Assembly: GCA_018398765.1 (NCBI GenBank)
Contig: JAHBMJ010005556.1
Span: forward strand, 1-48,335
Direction of reading: 5' to 3'
Source: Chromera velia
Lineage: Eukaryota; Sar; Chromeraceae
DNA: 48,335 nt
Below the pieces are notes generated by a model, which had not been told where the DNA came from, searched no databases, and saw nothing but the letters and a program-made list of their open reading frames with translations. Position numbers and translations under genes: made by a program. Within the stretch, counting starts at the first letter, position 1. Every line of letters begins with the position of its first letter. Of this stretch, positions 1-11,845 are shown piece by piece.

Positions 1-218
<218 letters not shown>

Positions 219-220
<2 letters not shown>

Positions 221-1936
221 AAAGACAACAATACGGGCAGACACCAGACACATGTACCAGACTAAATCGTGGATGGGGAGGACGTTGTGCTGAAGGAAAC
301 AGAAGGCGGTGTAAACCTAAAGAAATTAAAAGTTGTGGCAATGCCCATGAATTCTCATCAGCATATCGTCTGTTACATCACACACGACCCCCCGGCCATG
401 CAGTTAAGCCAGACAGACAGACAGACGGGTGCACGGGTCTGTTTTTTGTTTGTATGCTGCTCTCTCTTTCTGCTTTCTTCTCTCGGTTGCTGCTCTGTCT
501 TTCAAAACATTTGTTTGCTTCTCATGCCCCATGAACTTTCTGTCGGCCTTTTTTTTTTTGCGTTCTTGTTTTTCGCTTTCTTCTTCTTGTCCTGTCTTTT
601 GTCCCACCTTAGGGGGTAGCACTAGGATGAACATTATAGGTACCCCTAGTTTGGCGGGCTTCCTAACTAGTTAGGATAATAGTTTAGACTTGTGCTACAT
701 AAAAGTTATAGATATAGAATATCTCAGAGATTCAATTTCTATTCTGGCGGGCCATTCATGCTTTCTAGTTCATGAGAAATTGTTGTTCAAAGGTGGTGTT
801 GCCATGATCTGGCAGGGCTTTTCATGGCGGGGATGGACTTTGACAAACCTTCCCCTCCTGCCAGTATGCCTGCCCCGCCACGTCCCACCAGACACAGTCA
901 ATCCCCGCCAAGAAACGTGAACACCTCACATATACCCTGTAAGGTCTCTGTGTTTGTTGCATAGACAGATAGGCAGAGAGATAAACAGACAGACAGAAAG
1001 ACAGGCAGACAGGAAAATAAGAAGAGAGAACGAACAGGCAGTCAGTCAGTCGTAGACAGGCAGGCAGGTAGGCAGGCAGACAGGCAAACAAGAAAAGAGA
1101 ACGAACAGATAGTCAGTCAGTCGTAGACAGGCAGACAGGCAGGCAGGCAGGCAAACGAGAAGAGAGAACGAACAAGCAGTCAGTCAGTTGTAGATGTGCA
1201 TCTGTTATGCTCGTTGGATGCAGGCTTCAACCACCTCAGAGGAGCAAGACCTCTGCGGTGGCTGCAGATACAGGTAAGTGGGAAGGATATGTGGCGTATG
1301 ATCGCGTGTGGTGCCTATGTGACAGGCACTGTATGTCCAGCATTGGTCAAACTCTGTGGAAAACTCTTCGTCTGATCCGCTCCTTTTTTTTCTATGCCAT
1401 TCTATGCCAACTAATATCAACCAATGGGTTTAGGTAGAGAGAACTGTGTGAACCAACTGCTTGAGGCGGCAGATCCAGGCAGTGGGTGGTAGCAGGAGGC
1501 TGGCGGGTGGTGGTGGTGGGCTGGTGGGGGGCGGATGGGGACACAAGAGCGCGGTAGACTTTCCTTTGGCGGGTATTTCTTTCGTTGGCGGGGGGGTCCA
1601 AACATTGATAGACTCCAGGGCCCTGCCAGGTTAAGCTGCCCGCCACCCCGCCAAATCGTGGTGACATGACTTTGAACCAATTTTTTGAAGTGAAGATATA
1701 ACCCACCATCAGTTCTGTTAGCTTAAATTAACACTTTAGAATGTGGAAAAAAAGATTGGTATATAAACCACGTGCCCGCCATGTCTAGATTTTTTGTTAG
1801 AGAATGTATAAAGTTAGGGTCACCCTTATACAGTAACGTAGCGCTACCCCCTAGTGTCCCACCAATTTCTCTGTCCCCCTCCTGGCTCCTCCTCTCCCTC
1901 TTCACCCAAGAGTGCCAACGTGAGTGAGTGCGGAGT
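219..1936 (-). pseudogene. Duplicated 3' end of gene B, split by a transposon
   Basis: Bases 219-608 plus 1856-1936 match about 16827-17280 with only scattered differences. That second copy covers the last 50 or so codons and the 3' flank of gene B (minus strand, stop at 17122). Here the coding part is interrupted by a 1,247-base insertion at 609-1855 and the homology stops at 1936, where an ATTC array begins. No upstream exon of gene B is present. The fragment therefore cannot encode the protein, and the short minus-strand ORFs in it are remnants of the Lys-rich tail. The uninterrupted copy at 17 kb shows the pre-insertion state. Confidence 0.8.
609..1855. mobile_element. Non-autonomous hAT-like DNA transposon
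   Basis: The insertion is flanked by the same 8 bases, GTCCCACC, at 601-608 and 1856-1863, and the intact copy near 17200 has this sequence only once. The ends are inverted: both carry TAGGGGGTAGC followed by similar but imperfect sequence for about 40 bases. An 8-base target duplication with a TAGGG-type terminus matches the hAT superfamily. The motif TGGCGGG and close variants recur in both orientations near both ends (about 649, 744, 824, 870 and 905; 1500, 1567, 1583, 1639, 1648 and 1775), as expected for subterminal transposase-binding repeats. No transposase reading frame is present. The middle (960-1190) is a degenerate CAGGCAGA/GTCAGTCA repeat. The left end has one base more or less than the right, so the exact terminus is uncertain by one or two bases. 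Confidence 0.75.
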
Positions 1937-1949
1937 TTCCGACGGCTAT

Positions 1950-2218
1950 AGTCATTCATTCATTCATTCATTCAATGACATTCATTTCATTCATTCAATC
2001 ATTCATTTTATTCATTCATTCATTTATTCATTCAATCCTTCATTCATTTCATTCATTCATTCATTCATTCATTTCATTCATTCATTCATTCATTCATTCA
2101 TTCATTCATTCATTCATTTCATTCATTCATTCATTCAATCCTTCATTCATTCATTCATTCATTCATTCAATCATTCATTCATTCATTTAATCATTCATTC
2201 ATTCAATCATTCATTCAA
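1950..2218. repeat. ATTC tetranucleotide microsatellite
   Basis: About 270 bases of (ATTC)n with occasional extra bases. Long apparent reading frames rich in Ser, Phe, Ile and His across it are products of the repeat and not genes. Confidence 0.95.
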
Positions 2219-2802
2219 GAAAGGGAGAGCGTCGAAGAAGAAAAAATCACTAAGGAAGGAAGAACAGAATGAGATTTTTGCTGAAAAGCACAAACAAAAC
2301 AGCCCCACCACATTCTTGTATTCCAAACGTTTTTTTTTCCAACCAGTATGTGAAGGAATTCTTGCAAAAAAGCTGACTGGCTGGCCGACTGACCGAAAAC
2401 TGATGGCATCACTGATCGGCCAAAACCACCAGCTTGTCAGGTAGCAGTGTCAAAATCCCCCCCCTCAGGTCTACGGGACCTTTTTCTAATCCCGTTTCCA
2501 AGCTGCCTCTCCAAGTTGTCTCTGTCTGTCCCTCTGTTTGTGATAAAAGGGGTGAAGAGGAGGAAGAGGAGGAGGAAGAGGAAGAGGAGGATAAAAAGGA
2601 AGTTGGAGAACACGATGGCGATGAATGAGGAGAAGAGACAGAGGAAGAGGGAGAGGGGAGACTCGAGGAGACTGCTCCCCACCCTCCCCGTCTCCAGGAG
2701 GTAGACTCCTGGTAAAGACCGTGGAGTACGATGATGTACAATATTGTACGATGCATATCGATGCATGGAGTCAATTCAATATAACAAAACTTTCTATTCC
2801 TT
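2219..2802. other. Unassigned stretch with a purine-rich tract
   Basis: No convincing gene. Positions 2548-2670 form a GA-rich tract (GAGGAAGAG-type repeats) that gives an all-acidic or all-basic translation depending on the frame. The remainder shows no repeat shared with other parts of the window. Confidence 0.6.
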
Positions 2803-3000
2803 GCAGGCTGCTATATCGCAGATAGCCGCTAGGCTCGGGTATATTGGAGGCCCTTGCTGTCGGATATGGTAACTGCGGCTCAGAAGCCATTTGAGGCTCA
2901 CTAGCACGCAAGCGGGACTAGTCAAACCGATATAATGCGAATCGTTTTGTGATAATAGTATTACGCTTATATATTTGGACAACTTGAACCGCAACCCCCC
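2803..3000. repeat. Repeat R1, first copy
   Basis: A block starting GCAGGCTGCTATATCGCAGA and ending in a C run recurs at 3421-3609 in the same orientation. The second copy is about 9 bases shorter and has a handful of substitutions. The family is not recognised. Part of it (the TATATCGGAGGCC region) seems to recur in inverted form just after the second copy, near 3625-3655. Confidence 0.85.
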
Positions 3001-3130
3001 ATGAGAAAGTTGTAGCTAACACCATCACCGCAATCAACCCGTGCGGACAGATCTAGTCTGCCGGATGGGTGAGAAGGGTGTATGTGTGGCTGCCCACGAC
3101 TAAAAAGGGGGAAAAGAGGTGGGAGGGAGG

Positions 3131-3415
3131 GCAAACAAAAAAGGATCTCGATTTAAGAATCGAGTCCATCGCGATGAGAGCGAAAGGTGGAGTTCTTGGC
3201 TAGTTAAGTACAACTTAACTGCTTTCTCCAGCTTTTGATCGAATCGGTCAGTCGAGAGGTCGAATTTATTCCCGTCTCGCCGCTTTTTGAAGCCGCGTCG
3301 GGATAAATTCGGGCTGGGCCGGTCCTTGGGCCCTAAGCCCGCAGAATTGGCCGACTCGCTGAGTCTGACGAGGAACACTGGCTTTTGCATGCGGAGCCTG
3401 CTAACGCCAACTCAT
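3131..3415. repeat. Dispersed repeat R2, first copy (285 bases)
   Basis: Identical in length to the copy at 12482-12766, with 14 mismatches by eye. Eleven of those fall in the last 80 bases. It carries several hairpins: CTCGATT/AATCGAG around a TAAG loop, AGTTAAGT/ACTTAACT with a 3-base loop, and GAATTTAT-CCCG/CGGGATAAATTC. It sits between the two R1 copies. A minus-strand ORF of about 90 codons is open in both copies, but many differences change amino acids, so it is not clearly coding. No target duplication, tRNA-like head or poly(A) tail is obvious. Confidence 0.85.
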
Positions 3416-3420
3416 TCCTC

Positions 3421-3609
3421 GCAGGCTGCTATATCGCAGATAGCCGCTAGGCTCGGGTATATCGGAGGCCTTTGCTGTCGGATGTGGTAACTGCGGCTCG
3501 GGAGCCATTTGAGGCTCACTAGCACGCAAGCAGGACTAGTCAGACCGATATAACGCGGATCGTTTTGCGATACGCTTATATATTTGGACGACTTGAACCA
3601 CAACCCCCC
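3421..3609. repeat. Repeat R1, second copy
   Basis: Direct repeat of 2803-3000, starting right after R2. The order R1-spacer-R2-R1 could mean that R2 inserted near a duplicated R1. The following 290 bases (3610-3900) hold no gene and grade into the satellite. Confidence 0.85.
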
Positions 3610-3899
3610 AAATACTCGCTATCGGCGAGGCCTCCATATATCCGCAAAAAGTCTCTGAGGGTAACGGGGCTCAATGTATGGCACTGATATCTAGCAAAAG
3701 GACGAGTCTGGCCCACATGCAGTCTAGGACTACTACAAAACAGTCTCAAAAGTCTAGTGTATAGACCATAGCGTTTAAGAACACTTAAACCGTATTGTTC
3801 CGAAATACATGTAGGATATAATAGTGCTCTCTTGAGAGAGTGTGTAACAGTGTCTACTTTAATTAACTGTATTTGATCGAAACTGTTATCTTCCTTACT

Positions 3900-6800
3900 C
3901 TTCCTAGGTCTCTGCCTGCATAGGCAAACAGAATCCCTGCAGAGCTTCTGAGAAGTAGGATACTCTCTTCTGTCTATATCGACAGACCTGAACGAAAGGA
4001 AGGCGCGTTATCCTCCTCTGCGTAAAGCTTCCTCGACAGAGTCTCTGACTGACTGGAGGGAGAGAATGTTTTTCTCTAAAGGACCTCCGAGTGCCTCAAC
4101 AGACATGAAAGGCGTGTCCTCTTCTGTCTCCCTCAACCAAATGGAGGATGAGGTAGCTATGGGCAGCTGTTGCTCTCCTCTGTCTCTAGCCTCTGTCTAG
4201 AATAACAGACTGAACGCAATTATGAGAGCGTATGAGAGACTGCTGACAGTGTTGACTTCTCTTCTGTCTGGCTTGACAGACAGGAATGGAAGAAGAAACG
4301 TGTATTTGTAACACTCTCCTCAGCGTTAGACTCTGTCGACCACGCTTGAACGGAGTAGGAGGAGCGGGAGATGAAAGTTCTGTTCTCTCCTATTTGAATG
4401 CCATTGGAGAGAGACCTCAGACTCTGCCGCTCTCGCCAGCCTTTGTCGGTGGAACTCGACGCAGAAAAGGAGTGCTGCTCTGAGACTCCTCTGTCTTCAT
4501 TGCCAGAACCTTTAAGTGCCACTTGAAAGAGAGGCTCGTCTGAAACAGAATCAGATTCTCCTGCTGCCCTCTTCTGTCTTTATCAACAGAACAGAGCTCA
4601 GGGAGGGACTGTTTAGGTTAGCCGTTCTTTCTAGCATTCTTTTCCGTCTTCACAGACTGAACGGAACTGAGAGAGGGACCGAGAGGGACTGTTGCAGCAG
4701 CAGTGTTCTCTTCTGTCTTGAGAAACAGAACGAAACAGTCTGTTACCCAGTCAGAGGGAGAGACCGCTGCTATCTTCTGTCCACTTTTGTCTTCAGAGAC
4801 TGAACGGGACTGAGAGTCAGTGAGAGACAGATTGCTGCTCTCTTCTGTCTTGACAGACCGAACGAAACTGTGTCAGAGGAAGAGACTGCTGTTAATTCTT
4901 GACAGTGTCCGCTTCTGTTTCAAGAGACAGAACGGCACTGCATGAGGGGGATCTGGCTTCACAGACCGACCGGAACTGGGGGAGAGAGTGCTGTTCGTTT
5001 CTGTCTTCGCCGACTGTCACAGAAAGCCTTAGGACTGAGTGAGAGACTGCTGCTCTCGTCTGCCTTCAGAGAATGACCAGGCTGAGGAAGAGACTCTTGC
5101 TCTCTTCTTTCTTTAGAGGCGGAGTGGAAGTGAGGGAGAAACTGTGGCTCTCTTCTGTTTTCGCAGACAGAACGCAACAGTAACTGTTACTGAGGCCCAG
5201 TCTATATGAGGGAAGACTATAGTAACACACACTGTTTTCTTCTATCTGCGTTCACAGACCTGAATGGAGGGAGACATTGATGCTCTCGTCTGCCTTCGTC
5301 GTGCTTCGTCGGCAGAAATCGACGCTGAGAGGAAATGATGCTCTCCTCTGTCTTCAGTGACAGAAGTGAGAGGAGGGAAGCTCGCCTGCCCGTGAGACCG
5401 TTATTTTTTTCTGTTTTTATAGACAGAACGAATCTTCAAATTGAGGAGGAGCCTACCGCGCTCTGCTATCTTTACAGACACATCAAGGAAATCTGTTTAA
5501 CAAGACTCAGTCCTGCTCACTGCGGTCTTCACGGACAGAACGGAACTGAGGGATAGAGTCCTGCTCTCCACTGCCGTCACCGACAGAACGGAACTGAGGG
5601 AGAGAGTCTTGCTCTCTTCTGTTCTCACAAACGGAACGAATTAAATCAGAACAGAACTGAGGGGGAGACTTCTATTTTTTTCTGTCTTCACAAACAGAAC
5701 TGAACGACGGGAGAGACTGCTGCCCTCCTCTGTCTACTTCGACCGGACGGAGACTTTCTGAGGAAGAAGCGACTGCTGTATGTTTTCAAGCTCCTCTGTC
5801 TGTGTCGATAGACCTGGTCGGAGTGGGCGCGACTGATGCTCTTCTCTGTCTGCATCGACAGACCTTAGACTGATAGTTGGGGTAGATCGATCGCTGCTCT
5901 GTTCCCCCTTCTTCAACAGTTCTGAACTAAAAGGCTAGCTAAAAGGAGGGAGAGCCTTCTGATGTGACTTCTTCATGCTCTGAGACTCCTCTGTCTTTCT
6001 CAACAGAACAGAGTGGGAGGCAGAGACTGCTGCCCTCCTTTGTCTTCTTTAACAGAATTTAGAACAGAGCTGAAAGGGGAGAGAGAATGTTGCTCTCCTC
6101 CGTCTCCCGTGACGGAGCTGAAAGGATGGAGAGAATGTTGCTCTCCTCTGTCTACTACGACTGAATGGGATGGAGACCGAAACTGCTGCTCTTCTCTATC
6201 TTCCTTCACAGAACAGAGAGGAGGTGGAGACTGTTGCCCTCCTCTATTCTCTTGTGCGTGTCGTCTTTGGTAGAACGGGATGGAAAGGGGGAGTGCCGCT
6301 CTCCTCTGTCTTCTAACTGAATCACAGACAAACCAGAACAGTTACTGAGGGAGAGACTGTTGCTTTTTTCTGTTTTTAGAGACAGAATGGAAAGAGGGGA
6401 GAGAATGTTGTTGTCTAAGACTTCTGTTTTCCAAAGACTAAATGGGACTCAGTCTGAAGGAGAGAGTCCTACTCTCTACTGTCTTTCGGACAGAATGGAA
6501 CTGAGGGAAGACCGCCGCTCTCCTCTGTCTGCAATGATAGAACAAAACTGAGGGAGAACTGTTGTTCTCCTCTGTCTACCATGACATGTTGGGGTGGACG
6601 CAGAGACTACTGTTCTCCTTTGTCTTCCTCCACAGAATGGGATGGAAGCACAGACTGCTGCCTTCTTCCATCTTCATCGACCAATATCTAAAAAAGGAAT
6701 TGAAAGAGGGAGAGGATGTTACTCTCCTCTATCTGCTGTGACAGAATAGAAAGGAGGAAGAGGATGTTGCTCTCCTCCGTGTGCAATGACAACTGGAAGG

Positions 6801-9800
6801 AGGGAGACACTGCCGCTCTCCTCTGTCTCTTGCGACAGAAGTGGAAGGGGGGAGAGACTGCCGCTCTCCTCTGCCTGCTGTGACAGAACTGGAAAGAGGG
6901 AGAGACTGCCGCTCTCCTCTATCTGCTGTGATAGAATGGAAAGGAGGAAGAGGATGTTGCTCTTCTCCGTGCATAACGACAAACTGGAAGGAGGCAGAGG
7001 ATGTTGCTCTCCTCTGTCTCTTGCGACAAAAGCGGAAGGGGGGAGAGACTGCCGCTCTTCTCTGCCTGCTATAACAGAACCGGAAGGAGGGGGAGACTGC
7101 CGCTCTCCTCTGTCTGCTGTGATAGAACGGAAAGGAGGAAGGGGATATGGCTCTCCTCTGTGTATAACGACAAACTGGAAGGAGGCAGAAGATGTTGCTC
7201 TCCTCTGTCTCTTGCGGGGGGGAGACTGCCGCTCTCCTCTGTCTGTTACGACAAAACGGGATGGAGGGAGAGACTGCCGCTCTCCTCTGTCTGCTGTGAC
7301 AGAACGGGATGGAGGGAGAGGATGCTGCTCACCTCTGTCTGCTGTGACAGAACGGGATGGAGGGAGAGGATGCTGCTCTCCTCTGTCTACTGTGAGAGAA
7401 CTGGAAGGAGGGAGAGACTGCCGCTCTCCTCTGTCTGCTGTCACAGAACGAAAAGGAGGAAGAGGAATGTTGCTCTCCTCCATGTGCGACGATAAACTGA
7501 AAGAGGGGAGAGGATATTGCTCTCCTCTGTCTGTTGAGACAGAACGGGATGGAGGGAGAGACTGCCGCTCTCCTCTGTCTGCTGTGACAGACCTGGAAGG
7601 AGGGAGAGACTGCCGCTCTCCTCTGTCTGCTGAGACAGAACCGGAAGGACTCTGAGGGAAGACTGCCGCTCTCCTCTGTCTGCTGTGATAGAACGTAAAA
7701 GAGGAAGAGGAATGTTGCTCTCCTCTGTCTGCTAAGATAGAACGGGATGGAGGGAGAGACTGCTGCTCTCTTCTGTTTCTTGCGACAGAATAGAAAGGAG
7801 GGAGAGACTGCCGCTCTTCTCTGCCTGCTGAGACAGAACGGGATGGAGGGAGAGACTGCCGCTCTCCTCTGTCTACTGTGGCAGAACGGAAAGGAGGAAG
7901 AGGAATGTTGCTCTCCTCTGTCTGCTAAGATAGAACGGGATGGAGGGAGAAACTGCTGCTCTCCTGTGTCTCTTGCGACCAAACTGGAAGGAGGGAGAGA
8001 CTACCGCTCTCCTCTGCCTGCTGTGGCAGAACGGAATGGAAGGAGAGGAATGTTGCTCTCCTCTGTCTGCTAAGACAGAACGGGATGGAGGGAGAGGATG
8101 TTGCTCTCCTCTGTCTGCTAAGACAGAACGGGATGGAGGGAGAGGATGTTGCTCTCCTCTGTCTCTTGTGACCGAACTGGAAGGAGGGAGAAACTGCCGC
8201 TCTCCTCTGCCTGCTGTGACAGAACGGGATGGAAAGAGAGACTGCCGCTCTCCTCTGCCTGCTGTGACAGAACGGAACGGAGGGAGAGACTGCCACTCTC
8301 CTCTGTCTGCTGTGACAGAACGTAAAGGAGGAAGAGGAATGTTGCTCTCCTCTGTCTGCTAAGATAGAACGGGATGGAGGGAGAAACTGCTGCTCTTCTC
8401 TGTTTCTTGCGATAGAACTGAAAGGAGGGAGAGACTGCCGCTCTTTTCTGCCTGCTGAGACAAAACGGGATGGAGGGAGAGACTGCCGCTCTCCTCTGTC
8501 TGCTGTGGCAGAACAAAAAGGAGGAAAAGGAATGTTGCTCTCCTCTGTCTGCTAAAATAGAACGGGATGGAGGAAGAGGAATGTTGCTCTCCTCTGTCTG
8601 CTAAGATAGAACGGGATGGAGGGAGAGACTGCTGCTCTCCTCTGTCTCTTGCGACAGAACTGGAAGGAGGGAGAGACTGCTGCTCTTCTCTGCCTGCTGA
8701 GACAAAACGCGATGGAGGGAGAGACTGCCGCTCTCCTCTGTCTGCTGTGGCAGAACGGAAACTTTAAGGAGGAAGAGGAATATTGCTCTCTTCTGTCTGC
8801 TAAGACAGAACGGGATGGAGGGAGAGGATGTTGCTCTCCTCTGTCTGCTGTGACAGAATAGAAAGGAGGAAGAGGATGTTGCTCTCCTCCGTATGCAACG
8901 ACAACTGGAAGGAGGGAGACACTGCCGCTTTCCTCTGTCTCTTGCGACAGAAGTGGAAGGGGGGAGAGACTGCCGCTCTCCTCTGCCTGCTGTGACAGAA
9001 CTGGAAAGAGGGAGAGACTGCCGCTCTCCTCTATCTACTGTGATAGAATGGAAAGGAGGAAGAGGATGTTGCTCTTCTCCGTGCACAACGATAAACTGGA
9101 AGGAGGCAGAGGATGTTGCTCTCCTCTGTCTCTTGCGACAAAAGCGGAAGGGGGGAGAGACTGCCGCTCTTCTCTGCCTGCTATAACAGAACTGGAAGGA
9201 GGGGGAGACTGCCGCTCTCCTCTGTCTGCTGTGATAGAACGGAAAGGAGGAAGAGGATATGGCTCTCCTCTGTGTGCAACGACAAACTGGAAGAAGGCAG
9301 AAGATGTTGCTCTCCTCTGTCTCTTGTGGGGGAGAGACTGCCGCTCTCCTCTGTCTGTTACGACAAAACTGAAAGGAGGGAGAGACTGCCGCTCTCCTCT
9401 GTCTGCTGTGACAGAATGGGATAGAGGGAGAGGATGCTGCTCACCTCTGTCTGCTGTGACAGAACGGGATGGAGGGAGAGGATGCTGCTCTCCTCTGTCT
9501 ACTGTGAGAGAACTGGAAGGAGGGAGAGACTGCCGCTCTCCTCTGTCTGCTGTCACAGAATGAAAAGGAGGAAGAGGAATGTTGCTCTCCTCCATGTGCA
9601 ACGATAAACTGAAAGAGGGGAGAGGATGTTGCTCTCCTCTGTCTGCTGAGACAGAACGGGATGGAGGGAGAGACTGCTGCTCTCCTCTGTCTGCTGTGAC
9701 AGACCTGGAAGGAGGGAGAGACTGCCGCTCTCCTCTGTCTGCTGAGACAGAACCGGAAGGACTCTGAGGGAGCGACTGCCGCTCTCCTCTGTCTGCTGTG

Positions 9801-11370
9801 ACAGAACGTAAAGGAGGAAGAGGAATGTTGCTCTCCTCTGTCTGCTAAGATAGAACGGGATGGAGGGAGAGACTGCTGCTCTTCTCTGTCTCTTGCGACA
9901 GAATAGAAAGGAGGGAGAGACTGCCGCTCTCCTCTGTCTCTTGTGACCGAACTGGAAGGAGGGAGAAACTGTAGCTCTCCTCTGCCTGCTGTGACAGAAC
10001 GGGATAGAAAGAGAGACTGCCGCTCTCCTCTGCCTGCTGTGACAGAACGGGATCGAGGGAGAGACTGCCACTCTCCTCTGTCTGCTGTGACAGAACGTAA
10101 AGGAGGAAGAGGAATGTTGCTCTCCTCTGTTTGCTAAGATAGAACGGGATGGAGGGAGAAACTGCTGCTCTTCTCTGTCTCTTGCGATAGAACTGAAAAG
10201 AGGGAGAGACTGCCGCTCTTTTCTGCCTGCTGAGACAAAACGGGATGGAGGGAGAGACTGCCGCTCTCCTCTGTCTGCTGTGGCAGAACGGAAAGGAGGA
10301 AGAGGAAAGTTGCTCTCCTCTGTCTGCTAAGACAGAACGGGATGGAGGGAGAGGATGTTGCTCTCCTCTGTTTCTTGCGACCGAACTGGAAGGAGGGAGA
10401 GACTGCCGCTCTCCTCTGTTTGCTGTGATAGAACGGGATGGAAGGAGAGACTACCGCTCTCCTAAACCGCTCTCCTCTGCCTGCTCTGACAGAACGGAAC
10501 GGAGGAAGAGACTGCCGCTCTCCTCTGACAGTGTCTGTTGTGACAGAACAGAACGGAGGGAGAGAATATAACTCTCGTCTGTTTGTAGCGATCAAACTGA
10601 CGGGAGGGAGAGGATGTTGTTCTCATCTGTATGGCAGTGCATCGACAGACGTGACTGGAGGAAGAGACTGTCGCTCTCCCAGGAGGCGCTGCATTGAATG
10701 ACTAGATTGAATGATAGACTTGAAGGAGGGGAGGACCGATGCTTCTGATCTCCCACAGCGTCTGCATCGTTAATAGAAACTGAGGGAGAGACTGTTGCCC
10801 TCCTGTGGCTGCCCCCGCAGGAATGAATGAAGGGAGAAGCCACTGCTCTCCTGACACTATGTTGGAGACGACGTGACTGGATAGGGGGGGGCGGGAGGAG
10901 ACGCTGTTCTCCTTTGTCTGCTGTGGCAGAAGTGAAGCAGGTGAGAGACTGCCGCTCTGCTGTCGGAACAACGCAACTGAAGAGGCGGAAAGAATCGAAG
11001 AGACCATTACTCTCTTCTAGCTGCTATGGCAGACGTGAATCGAGCGAGATACTGCTTCTGTCTTATGACTGAAACGACGCCACTGAGGGGGCGAGGGCTG
11101 CATGGCTGCTTCGTTTTGCGATGGCCTACCGTGGAAGAAACGTGAATCAGAGGCCTCTGGGAGACCGCTGCTATCCTCGATCGAAAACGAGGGGGGGAGA
11201 GGTTGATACTCTCCTCTGCTTGCTGCGGCAGTCATGACATGGGTGAGAGGCCGCTGCTCTTCTCTGTCATAAAAAACAATCCACCTGAAATGAGGGAGAG
11301 ATCGCTAGTCTACGGTAACTACCAGCCGGACAGTTAGTGAATAGGAAGGGAGAATGCAGCGCCCTCCTCC
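3900..11370. repeat. 7.5 kb satellite of 48-base palindromic monomers
   Basis: Tandem copies of a unit of about 48 bases, such as CTCTCCTCTGTCTGCTGTGA followed by CAGAACGGGATGGAGGGAGA. Each unit contains the inverted repeat TCTGTC-N6-GACAGA flanked by CTCTCC and GGGAGAG, so it can form a stem-loop. The units are most alike at 6700-10600 and become steadily more divergent toward both ends, where only the TCTGTC...GACAGA core and GAGGGAGAGACTGCTG remain. Because 48 is a multiple of three, long frames stay open on both strands (up to 289 codons plus, 254 minus). They encode 16-residue echoes of the DNA repeat, have no plausible start or splice context, and overlap each other on both strands. I treat the block as non-coding satellite. 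Confidence 0.9.
8852..9912. repeat. Higher-order duplicate of 6740-7800 within the satellite
   Basis: Distinctive monomer variants recur in the same order at an offset of 2,112 bases, which is exactly 44 monomers of 48. Two anchors checked by position are the GGGAGACAC variant at 6801/8913 and CCGGAAGGAC at 7641/9753. Further right, sequence near 8163-8530 matches 9938-10305 at an offset of 1,775 bases, implying loss of about 7 monomers in the second copy. Confidence 0.8.
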
Positions 11371-11845
11371 AAGTTGAACTGTGAACGTCGGTCGCGGTGT
11401 GCTTAGGCCTGCAAGAGCCAACAGGATGCATCGGATTCATTTTTTTGGTCTCTGTGCTTCTTCGTCTTTCAAGAAATTAGGCGTGAGAATGTCTATCATT
11501 GGTGTCATACACATTGACGAATCGAAGCTCGTATGCTTTTGAAGCTGGCACGTTCTCTCAGGCTTAGGCCAGAAAGCAGTGGGAATTGGCAAGAATATGA
11601 GGTGCGACCACCTTTCAGGTGCGCCATGCGCCGTTATGCAGAGTATGTCTGCTACGAATGTGTGGTGCCTATGTGTGCTCGACCAGAGGTAACCTCCTCT
11701 GGGTCACAGAAAGCCTCTTGACTTTCCAAGCAAGAGCTGATGGGCTTGACGTGCACGTCTGGCAATTGACTGACCACTCTGGATCTGTACTCGCCGATGC
11801 CTGCGTGGTTTCTCTCGGCACATGACTATCATGTCGCACCTCTCC
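11371..11845. other. Unassigned stretch right of the satellite
   Basis: Unique-looking sequence. A plus-strand frame ending at 11825 has a moderately protein-like final 40 codons, but no start or splice context supports it. Nothing else was recognised. Confidence 0.4.

Noticed and set aside
6719-10595. Long ORFs (up to 289 codons plus strand, 254 minus) read as a repetitive protein
   Set aside because: All frames stay open because the satellite unit is 48 bases. Products on both strands are 16-residue echoes of the DNA repeat, and no start, splice or composition argument favours one.
3900-11370. CRISPR array, because of regularly spaced short palindromes
   Set aside because: The spacers are as repetitive as the palindromes, there are no cas genes, and the surrounding genes are intron-containing and eukaryotic.
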